Assembly (NCBI GenBank): GCA_900545925.1
Contig: URAZ01000016.1
Span: 13,168 to 77,167, forward strand
Direction of reading: 5' to 3'
DNA from: an uncultured Eubacteriales bacterium
GTDB lineage: Bacteria > Bacillota > Clostridia > Oscillospirales > Oscillospiraceae
DNA length: 64,000 nucleotides
In this document: positions 52,092-60,924 of the stretch, one piece after another
Position numbering within the stretch: the stretch's first letter is position 1
Layout: the number at the start of each line of letters is the position of its first letter
The notes under the pieces: model-generated
What the model saw: only the letters and a program-made list of their open reading frames with translations
The model's database searches: none
Told to the model about the DNA's origin: nothing
Made by a program: the position numbers and the translations under genes

Positions 52092-52119
52092 TTGACAAAT
52101 GCGTTCTATGTGCTACACT
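52092..52119 (+). promoter_or_regulatory. promoter of the forward TetR-esterase-GH78 operon
   Basis: Perfect TTGACA (52092-52097), 16-base spacer, TACACT (52114-52119). The -10 box is inside the palindrome at 52111-52141. Confidence 0.7.
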
Positions 52120-52141
52120 TGTAACTGTTACAAATGTAGCA
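52111..52141. promoter_or_regulatory. 31-bp palindromic operator
   Basis: Half-site TGCTACA-N-TTGTAAC (52111-52125) is matched by its inverse GTTACAA-N-TGTAGCA (52127-52141) around one centre base; only the N positions differ. It covers the forward -10 box and lies 34 bases upstream of the divergent esterase start, ideal for repression in both directions by the adjacent TetR. Confidence 0.75.
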
Positions 52142-52217
52142 CCAATTCTCTGGTTTGAAAAGAGAAAAGATTGATTCTGATGCGAACTGCAACAAAACAT
52201 ACGGGAGTGTAACAGAT

Positions 52218-52751
52218 ATGGCAAGAAAAAATGAGGCACACGACGCTGTTGTGGAAAGCTTAACACAGGCGTTGCTGCTGATGATGGAGCAAAAACCGCT
52301 TGCACAGATCAATATTTCTGAGCTTTGTGAAAAAGCCGGCGTGAGCCGCGTGTCCTTCTATCGGAATTTTGATTCGATGGAACAGATCCTGCTTCAGCAC
52401 TTTATTCGCTGCACAGACGACTGGTGGGCGGATTTTAAGAAAAAGGACAGCGCAGCAATGAGCGAGAGTTTCTGGTCGGAGCTGCTGGAGCAGTATCGAA
52501 AAAACAAACGGCTGGTGCAGCTTTTGTATGAAAACGGTGTTTCCCATATTATCAAGGAGCATATCTTTGCTTGCTGCGCGCCGGAATCTGCCAGGGACGA
52601 ACTGGAGGGCTATTCCCGCGCACTGCTGGCAGGCGCCCTGTACGGTCTGATCGACGAGTGGATTCGCCGGGGAATGCAGGAACTCCCAGACAACTTCGGT
52701 TTCCGGACAATCATTCAGACATATGCAGGACAGGAGATGCAAACGCCATGA
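52218..52751 (+). CDS. TetR-family regulator of the polyphenol-glycoside locus
   Basis: A 177-residue regulator. HTH: VVESLTQALLLMMEQKPLAQ, INISELCEKAGVSRVSFYRN, FDSMEQILLQHF. It begins at the ATG at 52218 with GGGAG upstream and ends with an ATGA overlap into the next esterase. It is the first gene of the forward operon and overlooks the palindrome at 52111-52141. Its build resembles the TetR at 45608, which also faces an esterase. Confidence 0.88.
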   Translation: MARKNEAHDAVVESLTQALLLMMEQKPLAQINISELCEKAGVSRVSFYRNFDSMEQILLQHFIRCTDDWWADFKKKDSAAMSESFWSELLEQYRKNKRLVQLLYENGVSHIIKEHIFACCAPESARDELEGYSRALLAGALYGLIDEWIRRGMQELPDNFGFRTIIQTYAGQEMQTP

Positions 52752-53746
52752 AGAAGAAAACCGTAGTGCTCAATTCGATGCGGGATGTGACGCTGTCCCT
52801 GTGGCCTGCAAGCGAAGATTCGAAAAAGCCCTGCTTTCTGATCTGCCCCGGCGGAGCGTATCGAAACTGCGATGAGTCTGAGGGTGCGCCGATCGCAAAG
52901 GCCTATAACAAGCGCGGCTATACGGCGTTTATTCTTCGATATTCCGTCGGAAAAGACAGCGGCTGGCCGAATCCGCTGGAGGATTTTGAAGCGGCGATGG
53001 AATACCTGACGGCACATCAGGAGGAACTGCATATTTGCGTCGCCCGCGTGATAGCGGTCGGCCTGTCGGCGGGCGGGCATCTGGTCACCGCGGCTGCGTC
53101 TTCCGCAAAAAACCGGCCGTATGCGGTGATCTCCTGCTATGGGCTTGCGATTCGGAAGACGCTTGCCTATTGCCTGCCGGATGCTCCGGATACCAGCGAA
53201 CTGGTCAATGAAACCACCTGCCCGGTTTTTCTGGCGTCGTCCCGCAACGACTGGATCGTCCCGATCGAAAATACTACAAAATTGATCGAGGCGTTTGAAA
53301 GGCACTTCGTGGATTATGAGGCGCATATTTATGGCTATGGCCTGCATGGCTTCCGCCTTGGCGCGGAAACAGGCGCGGCGGGGCCGCTGTTTTGCGCACG
53401 TGTCGGAAATTGGATGGATGACAGTCTGGGCTGGGTCGAGGAGCTTACAAGCGGACGATATGTTTCGATCAGGGACTGCGCGGAGTATCAGGATGCGCAT
53501 GCGGCGGTATTGTCGACGAGAAACTCCTGCCGCAAGATTTTTGCAAACCCAAGGACGGGCGAATTGCTGCAAAAGAAGTTTCCGATCCAGTATCTGCTGT
53601 ATCAGGCTGCAAAAAAACAGGTGGGTTTCTTTATGGACACAGTGAGTCTCAGAAACTTGTTTCAGCTTGCAAAGGTGTCCGAAAAGGCAATTTCAAAAAT
53701 TGACGATGCGCTTGGCGCGTTTGAAAATGTGGAGGAATGCAGATGA
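52748..53746 (+). CDS. alpha/beta hydrolase (carbohydrate esterase-like)
   Basis: A 332-residue esterase. Seen: LICPGGAYRNCDESEGAPIA (oxyanion hole), VIAVGLSAGGHLVTAAAS (serine elbow), ASSRNDWIVPIENTTKLIEA (acid) and YGYGLHGFRLG (histidine). Its C-terminal third has extra residues (a basic helix from KKFPIQYLLY) beyond the usual fold. Coupled to TetR upstream and to the beta-lactamase-fold gene downstream by ATGA overlaps. Likely removes acyl groups from a glycoside. Confidence 0.82.
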   Translation: MKKKTVVLNSMRDVTLSLWPASEDSKKPCFLICPGGAYRNCDESEGAPIAKAYNKRGYTAFILRYSVGKDSGWPNPLEDFEAAMEYLTAHQEELHICVARVIAVGLSAGGHLVTAAASSAKNRPYAVISCYGLAIRKTLAYCLPDAPDTSELVNETTCPVFLASSRNDWIVPIENTTKLIEAFERHFVDYEAHIYGYGLHGFRLGAETGAAGPLFCARVGNWMDDSLGWVEELTSGRYVSIRDCAEYQDAHAAVLSTRNSCRKIFANPRTGELLQKKFPIQYLLYQAAKKQVGFFMDTVSLRNLFQLAKVSEKAISKIDDALGAFENVEECR

Positions 53747-54951
53747 GAGAAGAACAGATCTCCGAGGTTATGGAGCGGTATGTCCAGAATGAAGAAATTG
53801 CCGGAGCGTCACTGCTGGTGCGGCAGCATGGACAGACGGTTTACCGGAACTGCTGGGGATATGCTGACAAGGCGGCCAGAACGCCGATTCAGGAGAATTC
53901 GATTTTCCGCATGATGTCCATGACCAAATGCGTCACGGCCGTCGGCATTTTGCAGCTGATGGAGGCCGGAAAGCTGAATCTTGACGATCCCCTTTCCCTG
54001 TTTATTCCGTCGTTTGCGAAGCCGCGCGTTGCGGCTGACGCGCGATACCGCTGGCATGACGGCGTGAAAATGGGAGAGCTTCTGCAAAAAGCGCTGTTTT
54101 TCCGGATGGAACGAGTAAAAACGGTTCCGGCAGAGCGGGAGATCACGATCCGCGATCTGCTGTCCCATTCCTCGGGGCTGGAGCAGGGAATGGTCGGTCT
54201 GCTTGCCATGCTGAAAGACCGTCGGGAGCGGGTCGATCTTGCGGCACAGGCGGAGCGGTATGCGCAATACCCGCTGGATTTTCAGCCCGGATGCGGCACG
54301 GGATATTCGCCGCTGGCCGGGTTTGACATGCTGGCGCGCGTGATCGAAGTCGTTTCCGGTATGGATGCTGCGCAGTATTATAAAACGAACATCTTCGAGC
54401 CGCTTGGTATGCGGGATACAGCGTTTCATCTGAATGAGGAGCAGAAAAAGCGGCTGGTACATGTCTACTGCCGAAAGAACGGAAAGCTTGTGGATGTGAC
54501 GGGCAGCAAAGAGGATTTGCCGAAGAAATTTCACTTTGGAGAACGCTATATCTGCGGGGCGGGCGGACTGTATGCAGCGCTGGACGACTATGGCGCGTTT
54601 GCCGAAATGCTGCAAAACGGCGGCAGCTATCACGGCGTTCAGATACTCAAGCCGGAAACGGTTCAGCTTTTGCGCACAGAAGCGCCCGTGAAACATCTGG
54701 AACCAGAGCCGGGCTTCGTCTGGGGACTGGGCGTAAAGATACGGCAGGATCCCGTTCGCGGCGGCAGCGCTGCCACAAAAGGAACGTATGGGTGGAGCGG
54801 TGCGTTCGGTACACACTTTTTTGTCAGTCCGGCAGACGATTTGAACTGCGTTCTGATGCTGAACCGCTCGGATCTGGACGGCGCGGGATCGTACATCAGT
54901 AAAAAGGTGGAGGAGCTTGTATTCGGAACGTTTGCCGGAAAAGGAGGATAA
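53743..54951 (+). CDS. serine hydrolase, beta-lactamase/class C esterase fold
   Basis: A 402-residue enzyme. Seen: the SxxK motif FRMMSMTKCVTAVGILQLME near residue 60, a YSP motif at GTGYSPLAGFDML where YxN is usual, and HSSGLEQGM. No signal peptide. In this locus it is more likely an esterase than a penicillin-binding protein. Starts with a four-base overlap on the esterase and is followed 2 bases later by GH78. Confidence 0.85.
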   Translation: MREEQISEVMERYVQNEEIAGASLLVRQHGQTVYRNCWGYADKAARTPIQENSIFRMMSMTKCVTAVGILQLMEAGKLNLDDPLSLFIPSFAKPRVAADARYRWHDGVKMGELLQKALFFRMERVKTVPAEREITIRDLLSHSSGLEQGMVGLLAMLKDRRERVDLAAQAERYAQYPLDFQPGCGTGYSPLAGFDMLARVIEVVSGMDAAQYYKTNIFEPLGMRDTAFHLNEEQKKRLVHVYCRKNGKLVDVTGSKEDLPKKFHFGERYICGAGGLYAALDDYGAFAEMLQNGGSYHGVQILKPETVQLLRTEAPVKHLEPEPGFVWGLGVKIRQDPVRGGSAATKGTYGWSGAFGTHFFVSPADDLNCVLMLNRSDLDGAGSYISKKVEELVFGTFAGKGG

Positions 54952-54953
54952 TC

Positions 54954-57506
54954 ATGAAGCTGACACATCTGCGGGTCAATCATCGGCAGAACCCGCTTGG
55001 AATTGACGGAGCGCCGGAGTTTTCGTGGCGGATCGAAAGTGACAGACAGAATATTTTGCAGAAGCGCTATCGCATTTGCGTCGCGGAGGGCGGAAAAACA
55101 GTTTGGGACAGTGGAGAACGTGAAAGCCGTCTGCAGAGCTTCATCCGTTATGATGGAGAACCGCTGAGGGCCTGCACCGCTTACACATGGCATCTTACCG
55201 TTTGGGGCAATTCCGGTGAAGCCGCGTGCGCGGACGGTGAGTTTGAAACAGGATTTTCAGTTGCAGAGAATTGGCAGGCAAAGTGGATCGAAAGCACGAT
55301 CCCGCGGCAGGAGATCCCGCTTTTTACCTATGGCGTGGAGAACCCCGCTGTTATTTTCAGCCGCAGCTTTATATTGCCGGAGCAGGTTTGCAAGGCGCGC
55401 CTGTACGCAACGGCTTACGGCTGTTATCGCGTGTCGGTGAACGGGCAGCGGCCGGACGAACGGGAGCTGGCGCCGGAGTTTACACCGTACAATCATAGCT
55501 TGAATTACCAGTGCTATGACGTAACAGCGTTTCTGCGCAAGGGAGCAAATACACTGGAAATGCTGGTCGGCGACGGCTGGTTCTTCTGCCCGCAAACAGC
55601 GGTCAATATGGATACGCCGCACGAAGCCCCAGCTGTCCTGTTCCAGCTTCACTATACACTTGCGGACGGCAGGAACGGGATTCTGAGTTCTGACGGCAGT
55701 GAAACGGTGCGGACAAGCCAAATTGTGTTCACAGACCTTTTTATGGGAGAAAAGCTGGATCTGACGCGCGAGGAGGGCGCGCCGCGGGCAGTCGCAATCA
55801 GGGATTATGGCTACACCCAGCTCCGTGCGCAGCCTGTCGATCCGGTACAGGCTGTCGAGAAGCTTCCGGCCAAGGCGATCCTGCAAACGCCAGAGGGCGA
55901 TACGCTTGTGGATTTTGGGCAGATCATCTGCGGACGGGCGAGGATCCGGATTGACGCGCCGCGCGGAACGCAGCTGCAATTTGAATACACCGAGGCTGTG
56001 GACAAGGCCGGGAATTACTTTTCCGCGTCCGCCATCCGGCAGTGTGACGTTCTGGTATCTGACGGGATCCCGCGTTTATATGAAGCGATATTCACCTTTC
56101 ACGGGTTTCGCTATATCCGCGTGCGCGGAATGAAAGAGGTCAGCAAGGATGATTTTACTGCTGTTTTACTGTCAACGCCAAAGGAAAACGCGGGAAGCTT
56201 CTCCTGCTCCGACGCACGGCTGAACAGATTGTATCAAAACATCCGCTACTCACAGAAAAACAACATGCTCTCCATTCCGACCGACTGCCCGACGCGTGAA
56301 AAGGCCGGCTGGACGGGCGATATCCTGATCTATGCACCTACAGCGATACGCAACGAGGAAATGACGCCATTTTTGCTCAGCTGGCTGGATGGGCTTGCTG
56401 CCGAGCAGCGGGAAAACGGTGTGCTGCCGATCATTTCTCCGCTCACGGCGTTGTACGAAAAGGGGTCTGCACAATTTGCGGCTGCGTTTGGCGATACGGG
56501 GCTGCCGGGTGTTGCGGGCTGGAGCGACGCGATCGTATGGGTTCCATATACGCTTTACCGGGCAACAGGGAATCTTGATGTGCTCCGGCGGTATTTTAAG
56601 CCGATGAAGCGCTGGTGCGACTATATCGTTCATACCGCAAACACACGCCGGGGAAGCGAACTGCCGGAGAATACAGACCGCTGGCTTTGGAATACGGGCT
56701 TTCACTTCGGTGAATGGCTGATCCCCGGTCAGCCGTCGGAGGGCTTGGAGGTCTGCAAGGAAAGCGCGAGCTATATCGCGCCCTTCTTTGGCTATCGGAC
56801 GCTGCGCTTGTTTGCGGAAATCTGTTTTCTATTGAACCGTGCGGAATATTCTGAATATTCTGATTATGCTGAGCACATGAAGCAGGCAATCGTGGATGGG
56901 CTTTTAACGCCGGGGCATCTGCCGAAGCATTTGATGGGGGCATACGTACTGGCCTTTGCATTCGGGCTTGTGCCTGAGGCACTGTATCCGCAGTTTACCG
57001 CGCAGCTCAGAACGCTGCTGGATGATGCGGATGATTGTGTCGGCACGGGGTTTCTCGCAACGCCGTTTCTGCTGGATGTTGCGGAAGCCCTCTACGGAGC
57101 GGAGGCGGCGCTGCGCATCCTGATGCAGACGAAGCAGCCGTCGTGGTTATTTGAGGTGGAGCAGGGTGCGACTGCGATATGGGAAAACTGGTTTGCGCTC
57201 AGCGAACAGGGCGAGCCGCAGAAATGCAGCTTCGATCACTATGCGTTCGGCTGCGTAGACGATTGGCTCTGCAGAAGGCTTTGCGGCATTGACGCGGCAA
57301 AACCGGGCTTTTCGGAATTACGCATTGCACCACTGGAGGATGTACCCTTCGACTGGGCGCGCACATTTGTGTGCGAGGCCGGAGAAATCGCAGTCAGAAA
57401 AGACGGCGCATCGCTTCAGGTCAGGATACCGCCCAACACAACGGCAGCGGTTTTGTGGAACGGCGTAGCACACAAAGTCGGAAGCGGCGCGTACACGTTT
57501 TGTTGA
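54954..57506 (+). CDS. GH78 alpha-L-rhamnosidase (second copy)
   Basis: An 850-residue rhamnosidase. Seen: LRVNHRQNPLGIDGAPEFSW at the start, GVENPAVIFSRSFIL, VDFGQIICGRARIRID in the sandwich domain, and the catalytic MLSIPTDCPTREKAGWTGDI with FEVEQGATAIWENW. It is about 80 residues shorter than the enzyme at 36685 and distinctly diverged. No signal peptide. Located in an operon with two serine hydrolases and opposite a tannase-like esterase, it probably removes rhamnose from acylated plant glycosides. Confidence 0.92.
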   Translation: MKLTHLRVNHRQNPLGIDGAPEFSWRIESDRQNILQKRYRICVAEGGKTVWDSGERESRLQSFIRYDGEPLRACTAYTWHLTVWGNSGEAACADGEFETGFSVAENWQAKWIESTIPRQEIPLFTYGVENPAVIFSRSFILPEQVCKARLYATAYGCYRVSVNGQRPDERELAPEFTPYNHSLNYQCYDVTAFLRKGANTLEMLVGDGWFFCPQTAVNMDTPHEAPAVLFQLHYTLADGRNGILSSDGSETVRTSQIVFTDLFMGEKLDLTREEGAPRAVAIRDYGYTQLRAQPVDPVQAVEKLPAKAILQTPEGDTLVDFGQIICGRARIRIDAPRGTQLQFEYTEAVDKAGNYFSASAIRQCDVLVSDGIPRLYEAIFTFHGFRYIRVRGMKEVSKDDFTAVLLSTPKENAGSFSCSDARLNRLYQNIRYSQKNNMLSIPTDCPTREKAGWTGDILIYAPTAIRNEEMTPFLLSWLDGLAAEQRENGVLPIISPLTALYEKGSAQFAAAFGDTGLPGVAGWSDAIVWVPYTLYRATGNLDVLRRYFKPMKRWCDYIVHTANTRRGSELPENTDRWLWNTGFHFGEWLIPGQPSEGLEVCKESASYIAPFFGYRTLRLFAEICFLLNRAEYSEYSDYAEHMKQAIVDGLLTPGHLPKHLMGAYVLAFAFGLVPEALYPQFTAQLRTLLDDADDCVGTGFLATPFLLDVAEALYGAEAALRILMQTKQPSWLFEVEQGATAIWENWFALSEQGEPQKCSFDHYAFGCVDDWLCRRLCGIDAAKPGFSELRIAPLEDVPFDWARTFVCEAGEIAVRKDGASLQVRIPPNTTAAVLWNGVAHKVGSGAYTFC

Positions 57507-57518
57507 AAGGTGCAGAGG

Positions 57519-58343
57519 ATGAGAAAGGGAAACAGCACGGAAGCCGTACTGCAATATGCGCAGAGCGCCCAGCTGGAATCGGTTCATGTTTCGGATTCCT
57601 ATCTGGACGCCTATATCCGGAGCTTTGAGCAGCGCTTTACGCAGGTGCAATTTCTGCGGCAGGAGTCCGGCTTTTTACACAATTCTTTTGAGTGGGGCTA
57701 CCTGATCTACGAGAGCGTTAAGAAAAACGACAAGCAGGAGCTTGCACGGCTTTTGAATGGTGAGAAGCCCTTTCGCTACGGCGTACTGTCAAAGGAGAAG
57801 CTTCGCTCTGCAAAGGATCTTGTGATTTGCCTGATCTCAGCGATCATCCAGTTTGCCATGCTGGATCGGATTGTGGAATCGGAGCTTGCGTTTACGGCCG
57901 CCGACGTCTGTATTCAGCTGATTGAGGAAGCCGCTACTGTCAACGATGTGATCTGCCATGCGCATGCAAGCCTGTATAAGCTCGGTGATTTTATTGCGGA
58001 ATATCGCCAACGGACCTATCATCCGATCGTTCAGCAGGCGAAGGAGTATATCCATCAGCATGCGCATGAGCCGATCCGCACGGGGCAGCTTGCACAGGCG
58101 CTGGGCATCAGCCGCGAGTATCTTTCCCGCACGTTCAAGGCTGTTGAAGGCATCAGCCTGTGTGCGTTTATCCGCGATAACAGAATCAAAACAGCGAAAA
58201 AGCTGCTGCGTCATTCTGAGCGGAGCATTCTTGATATCAGCCGCTATCTCGGCTTTTCCTCACAAAGTCATTTTACAGAGTCGTTCAAGGCCGAAACTGG
58301 CACGACGCCGCAGGAATACCGGCGGATTTTCAGAGAAACATAA
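57519..58343 (+). CDS. AraC-family transcriptional regulator
   Basis: A 274-residue regulator. The C-terminal two-HTH domain is clear: ARxxxx-like AKEYIHQHAHEPIRTGQLAQ, ALGISREYLSRTFKAVEGIS and DISRYLGFSSQSHFTESFKA, TTPQEYRRIF. The N-terminal 170 residues are helical and resemble AraC regulators with PAS-less, ligand-unspecified sensor parts. Starts 12 bases after GH78. Probably activates GH3, transporter and aldolase genes downstream (inferred). Confidence 0.88.
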   Translation: MRKGNSTEAVLQYAQSAQLESVHVSDSYLDAYIRSFEQRFTQVQFLRQESGFLHNSFEWGYLIYESVKKNDKQELARLLNGEKPFRYGVLSKEKLRSAKDLVICLISAIIQFAMLDRIVESELAFTAADVCIQLIEEAATVNDVICHAHASLYKLGDFIAEYRQRTYHPIVQQAKEYIHQHAHEPIRTGQLAQALGISREYLSRTFKAVEGISLCAFIRDNRIKTAKKLLRHSERSILDISRYLGFSSQSHFTESFKAETGTTPQEYRRIFRET

Positions 58344-58355
58344 TTGTTAAACGTG

Positions 58356-58394
58356 AAAGCCACATCCATGCCGGATGCGGCTTTTATGTTTTGC
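58356..58394 (+). terminator. terminator after the AraC gene
   Basis: AAAGCC-A-CATCC (58356-58367) pairs with GGATG-C-GGCTTT (58373-58384), then TATGTTTTG. One mismatched pair lies in the stem. Confidence 0.65.
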
Positions 58395-58531
58395 ACAAAA
58401 ATTATCCTCAAATTATCGACATAATTGACAAAAATGAAACAATGTCACAAATATGGTAAAGGCATCACAACTATGATAGGAGGCGATCGGTGTTCCCGAT
58501 AAAATAACAGAAGATCAAGGAGGTTGAGAAA

Positions 58532-60898
58532 ATGGCAACACAACTCAAGGATATTCAATCTATAGAATCGATCCTGTCAGAGATGACATTGGAAGAAAAA
58601 GCGGAGATGATACAGGGCAGCTCGCCGTTCCGCTCGGCGGCAATGCCGAAATACGGAATTCCTCCCATTTACATGATCGATACCTGCACAGGACTCAATC
58701 TGCGTGAATATCTGGGCGAGGCGATCTATCAGCAGCTTTCAGCGGAGGCGGAAAAAAACGGAACGCCGCTTGACCGTGAGAAGAACGGCTATATGGGTGG
58801 CCTTCTTCTTGCACTTGCAGAGCTGAAAAAGCGGATGGCTGCGCAGGCGGCGTCCGGCGCTCCAAAGCAGAAGCGCGAGGACGGCTGCTATCCGCCGGCC
58901 ATTGCGCTTGGCTGCACGTGGAACCCTGAAATCGCGGAATTGTGCGGGAAAACGGTTGCACGTGAGATTGGAAGCCATGGCATCGACATGATCCTCGGTC
59001 CGTGCATCAACATTCACCGCGATCCGCTTGCAGGGCGCCTGTCGGAGAGCTATTCCGAGGATCCGAAGCTGCTCGGCGAGATCGCCGCCGGTATGGCGCG
59101 CGGCATCCAATCGACCGGTTTGCTTGCTGATGTGAAGCACTTCGCAGCCAACAGCCAGGAGAAAGACCGTTTGGGTGTCAACGAGCGCGTGTCTGAACGT
59201 GCGCTGCGCGAGATCTATTTTCCTGCGTTCCATGCCTGCCTGAAAGCGGGCGCAAAGACGGTCATGTCTGCCTATAACAAACTGAACGGCATTCCGTGCG
59301 CGATGAATGAATGGCTGCTGACAAAGGTTCTGCGCGAGGAATGGGGCTTTGACGGCTTTGTCGTATCCGATTGGGGCGCTTCTTATGATGTTCCCTCCGC
59401 CATTGCTGCCGGTACCGATCTGACGATGCCGGGGCCACTAGGCATCCGGAATATCGTGGACGCTGTAAACTCTGGTCGGCTTCCAGAGGAAAAACTGGAC
59501 ACAGCGATCCGGAACATTCTGCGCGTCACGCTTGGATCGACGGCATTTACGGGGAAATACCCGGAGTTCCATCTTCAGGAGGCTTATGAAGCGGCGGAGA
59601 TGGCCGCAAGGGAAAGCGTCGTGCTGCTGAAAAACGATGGCGTGCTGCCGCTTGATAAAACGACGGACGTTGTCTTCTGCGGCAAGCGCAGTAAGGACTT
59701 TGTCCTGATCCCGGCGAGTGTTGCCGCTTCTACTGATCTGGGCACAAATCCGTATGACAGGGCATGTGAACTGTCAGGTACGGAACATGTTCGATATGAG
59801 GTTGCCGGGAAAGAAACAAAATACTGGATCGTCACGGTCGGTGCAGACGCCTGCGAGGGCGCCGACCGGCTGACAATGGACATGGATGAGGACGACCGGC
59901 TGGAACTGGAACGCGCATTAAAAGAAGCGGAAGCGGCTGGCGGCAAGCTCATCCTGATCGTGAACGCGACCGGACCGGTCGATCTTTCTGCGTATGAATC
60001 GCGTGTCAGCGCGATCGTCTGCCCGTTCTTTGCAGGTATGATGAGCGGAAAGGTCACAGCGGATATTTTGTTTGGGCTTGTCAATCCGTCCGGCCATCTT
60101 CCTCTGACATGGCCCCGCCATTATTATGACTGCCCGAGCTACAAGAACTACGGCGGCGAAAACAAGGAAGTCTGGCACGGAGAAGGGATCTATGTCGGCT
60201 ACCGCTGGTATGACGCGCGGCACATTCGGCCATTGTACCCATTCGGACACGGCCTGAGCTATACCCGCTTTGCGCTGTCTGATCTGTGCGTGCCCGAAAG
60301 CGTCCGCATCGACGACGAACCGCTTGCTGTGCAGGTGAACGTCAAAAATACCGGAGCCATGGCAGGCAGCGAGGTCGTACAGCTCTATGTGCATGACGGG
60401 GCGTGCTGCTATGACCGTCCGGAAAAGGAATTGAAGGCGTTCTGCAAGGTGTATTTGCAGCCCGGAGAAGAAAAAACGGTTACGCTGACACTGAAAAAGG
60501 AAGACTTTGCCGGTTGGTATGCGGACTTCGGCGAATGGATCGTTCAGCCGGGACGTTTTGAGCTGCTGCTCGGCATCTCCGCAGAGGATATCCGGCTGAC
60601 AGCGTCCGTGCGTGTGCGCTGCCGCGACCCGTTCGGGCTTTCCGGCCGCACTGCCATTGGCGCGCTTGTGAAAGACCGCCAGGCGCTGGAGATTGTGAAC
60701 CGCATCATGGAGGACGACATGGAAACGCTTGCGGCCGTTGCGCTGGCCTATGCACCGGATAAGACGCTGCAGGAGCTCTGGAATGCAACAAACATCCACG
60801 GAGCGCTGCTCCGAAAGGGCTGGGATGAAGAGGAGATCGCACGGCGGTATGCGGCGATCATGGAGGAATTTGAAGAATTACAGGCCCGGAAAATCTGA
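58532..60898 (+). CDS. GH3 beta-glucosidase
   Basis: A 788-residue retaining hydrolase. Seen: the start IESILSEMTLEEKAEMIQGS, the substrate-binding KHFAANSQEKDR, the nucleophile aspartate in GFVVSDWGASYDV near residue 285, the (alpha/beta)6 domain and a C-terminal fibronectin III-like domain (VQVNVKNTGAMAGSEVVQLY). No signal peptide. AAGGAGG precedes the ATG. The 188 bases upstream contain TTGACA (58425) but no clear -10 box. It should cleave terminal beta-glucosyl groups from plant glycosides after rhamnose removal. Confidence 0.92.
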   Translation: MATQLKDIQSIESILSEMTLEEKAEMIQGSSPFRSAAMPKYGIPPIYMIDTCTGLNLREYLGEAIYQQLSAEAEKNGTPLDREKNGYMGGLLLALAELKKRMAAQAASGAPKQKREDGCYPPAIALGCTWNPEIAELCGKTVAREIGSHGIDMILGPCINIHRDPLAGRLSESYSEDPKLLGEIAAGMARGIQSTGLLADVKHFAANSQEKDRLGVNERVSERALREIYFPAFHACLKAGAKTVMSAYNKLNGIPCAMNEWLLTKVLREEWGFDGFVVSDWGASYDVPSAIAAGTDLTMPGPLGIRNIVDAVNSGRLPEEKLDTAIRNILRVTLGSTAFTGKYPEFHLQEAYEAAEMAARESVVLLKNDGVLPLDKTTDVVFCGKRSKDFVLIPASVAASTDLGTNPYDRACELSGTEHVRYEVAGKETKYWIVTVGADACEGADRLTMDMDEDDRLELERALKEAEAAGGKLILIVNATGPVDLSAYESRVSAIVCPFFAGMMSGKVTADILFGLVNPSGHLPLTWPRHYYDCPSYKNYGGENKEVWHGEGIYVGYRWYDARHIRPLYPFGHGLSYTRFALSDLCVPESVRIDDEPLAVQVNVKNTGAMAGSEVVQLYVHDGACCYDRPEKELKAFCKVYLQPGEEKTVTLTLKKEDFAGWYADFGEWIVQPGRFELLLGISAEDIRLTASVRVRCRDPFGLSGRTAIGALVKDRQALEIVNRIMEDDMETLAAVALAYAPDKTLQELWNATNIHGALLRKGWDEEEIARRYAAIMEEFEELQARKI

Positions 60899-60924
60899 GC
60901 CTAAGAAAAAGAAGGAGGAAACAC

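Noticed and set aside
58400..58531. Firm promoter call for the GH3 gene
   Set aside because: TTGACA at 58425 has no acceptable -10 box at normal spacing; an AraC-dependent promoter is possible but cannot be placed.
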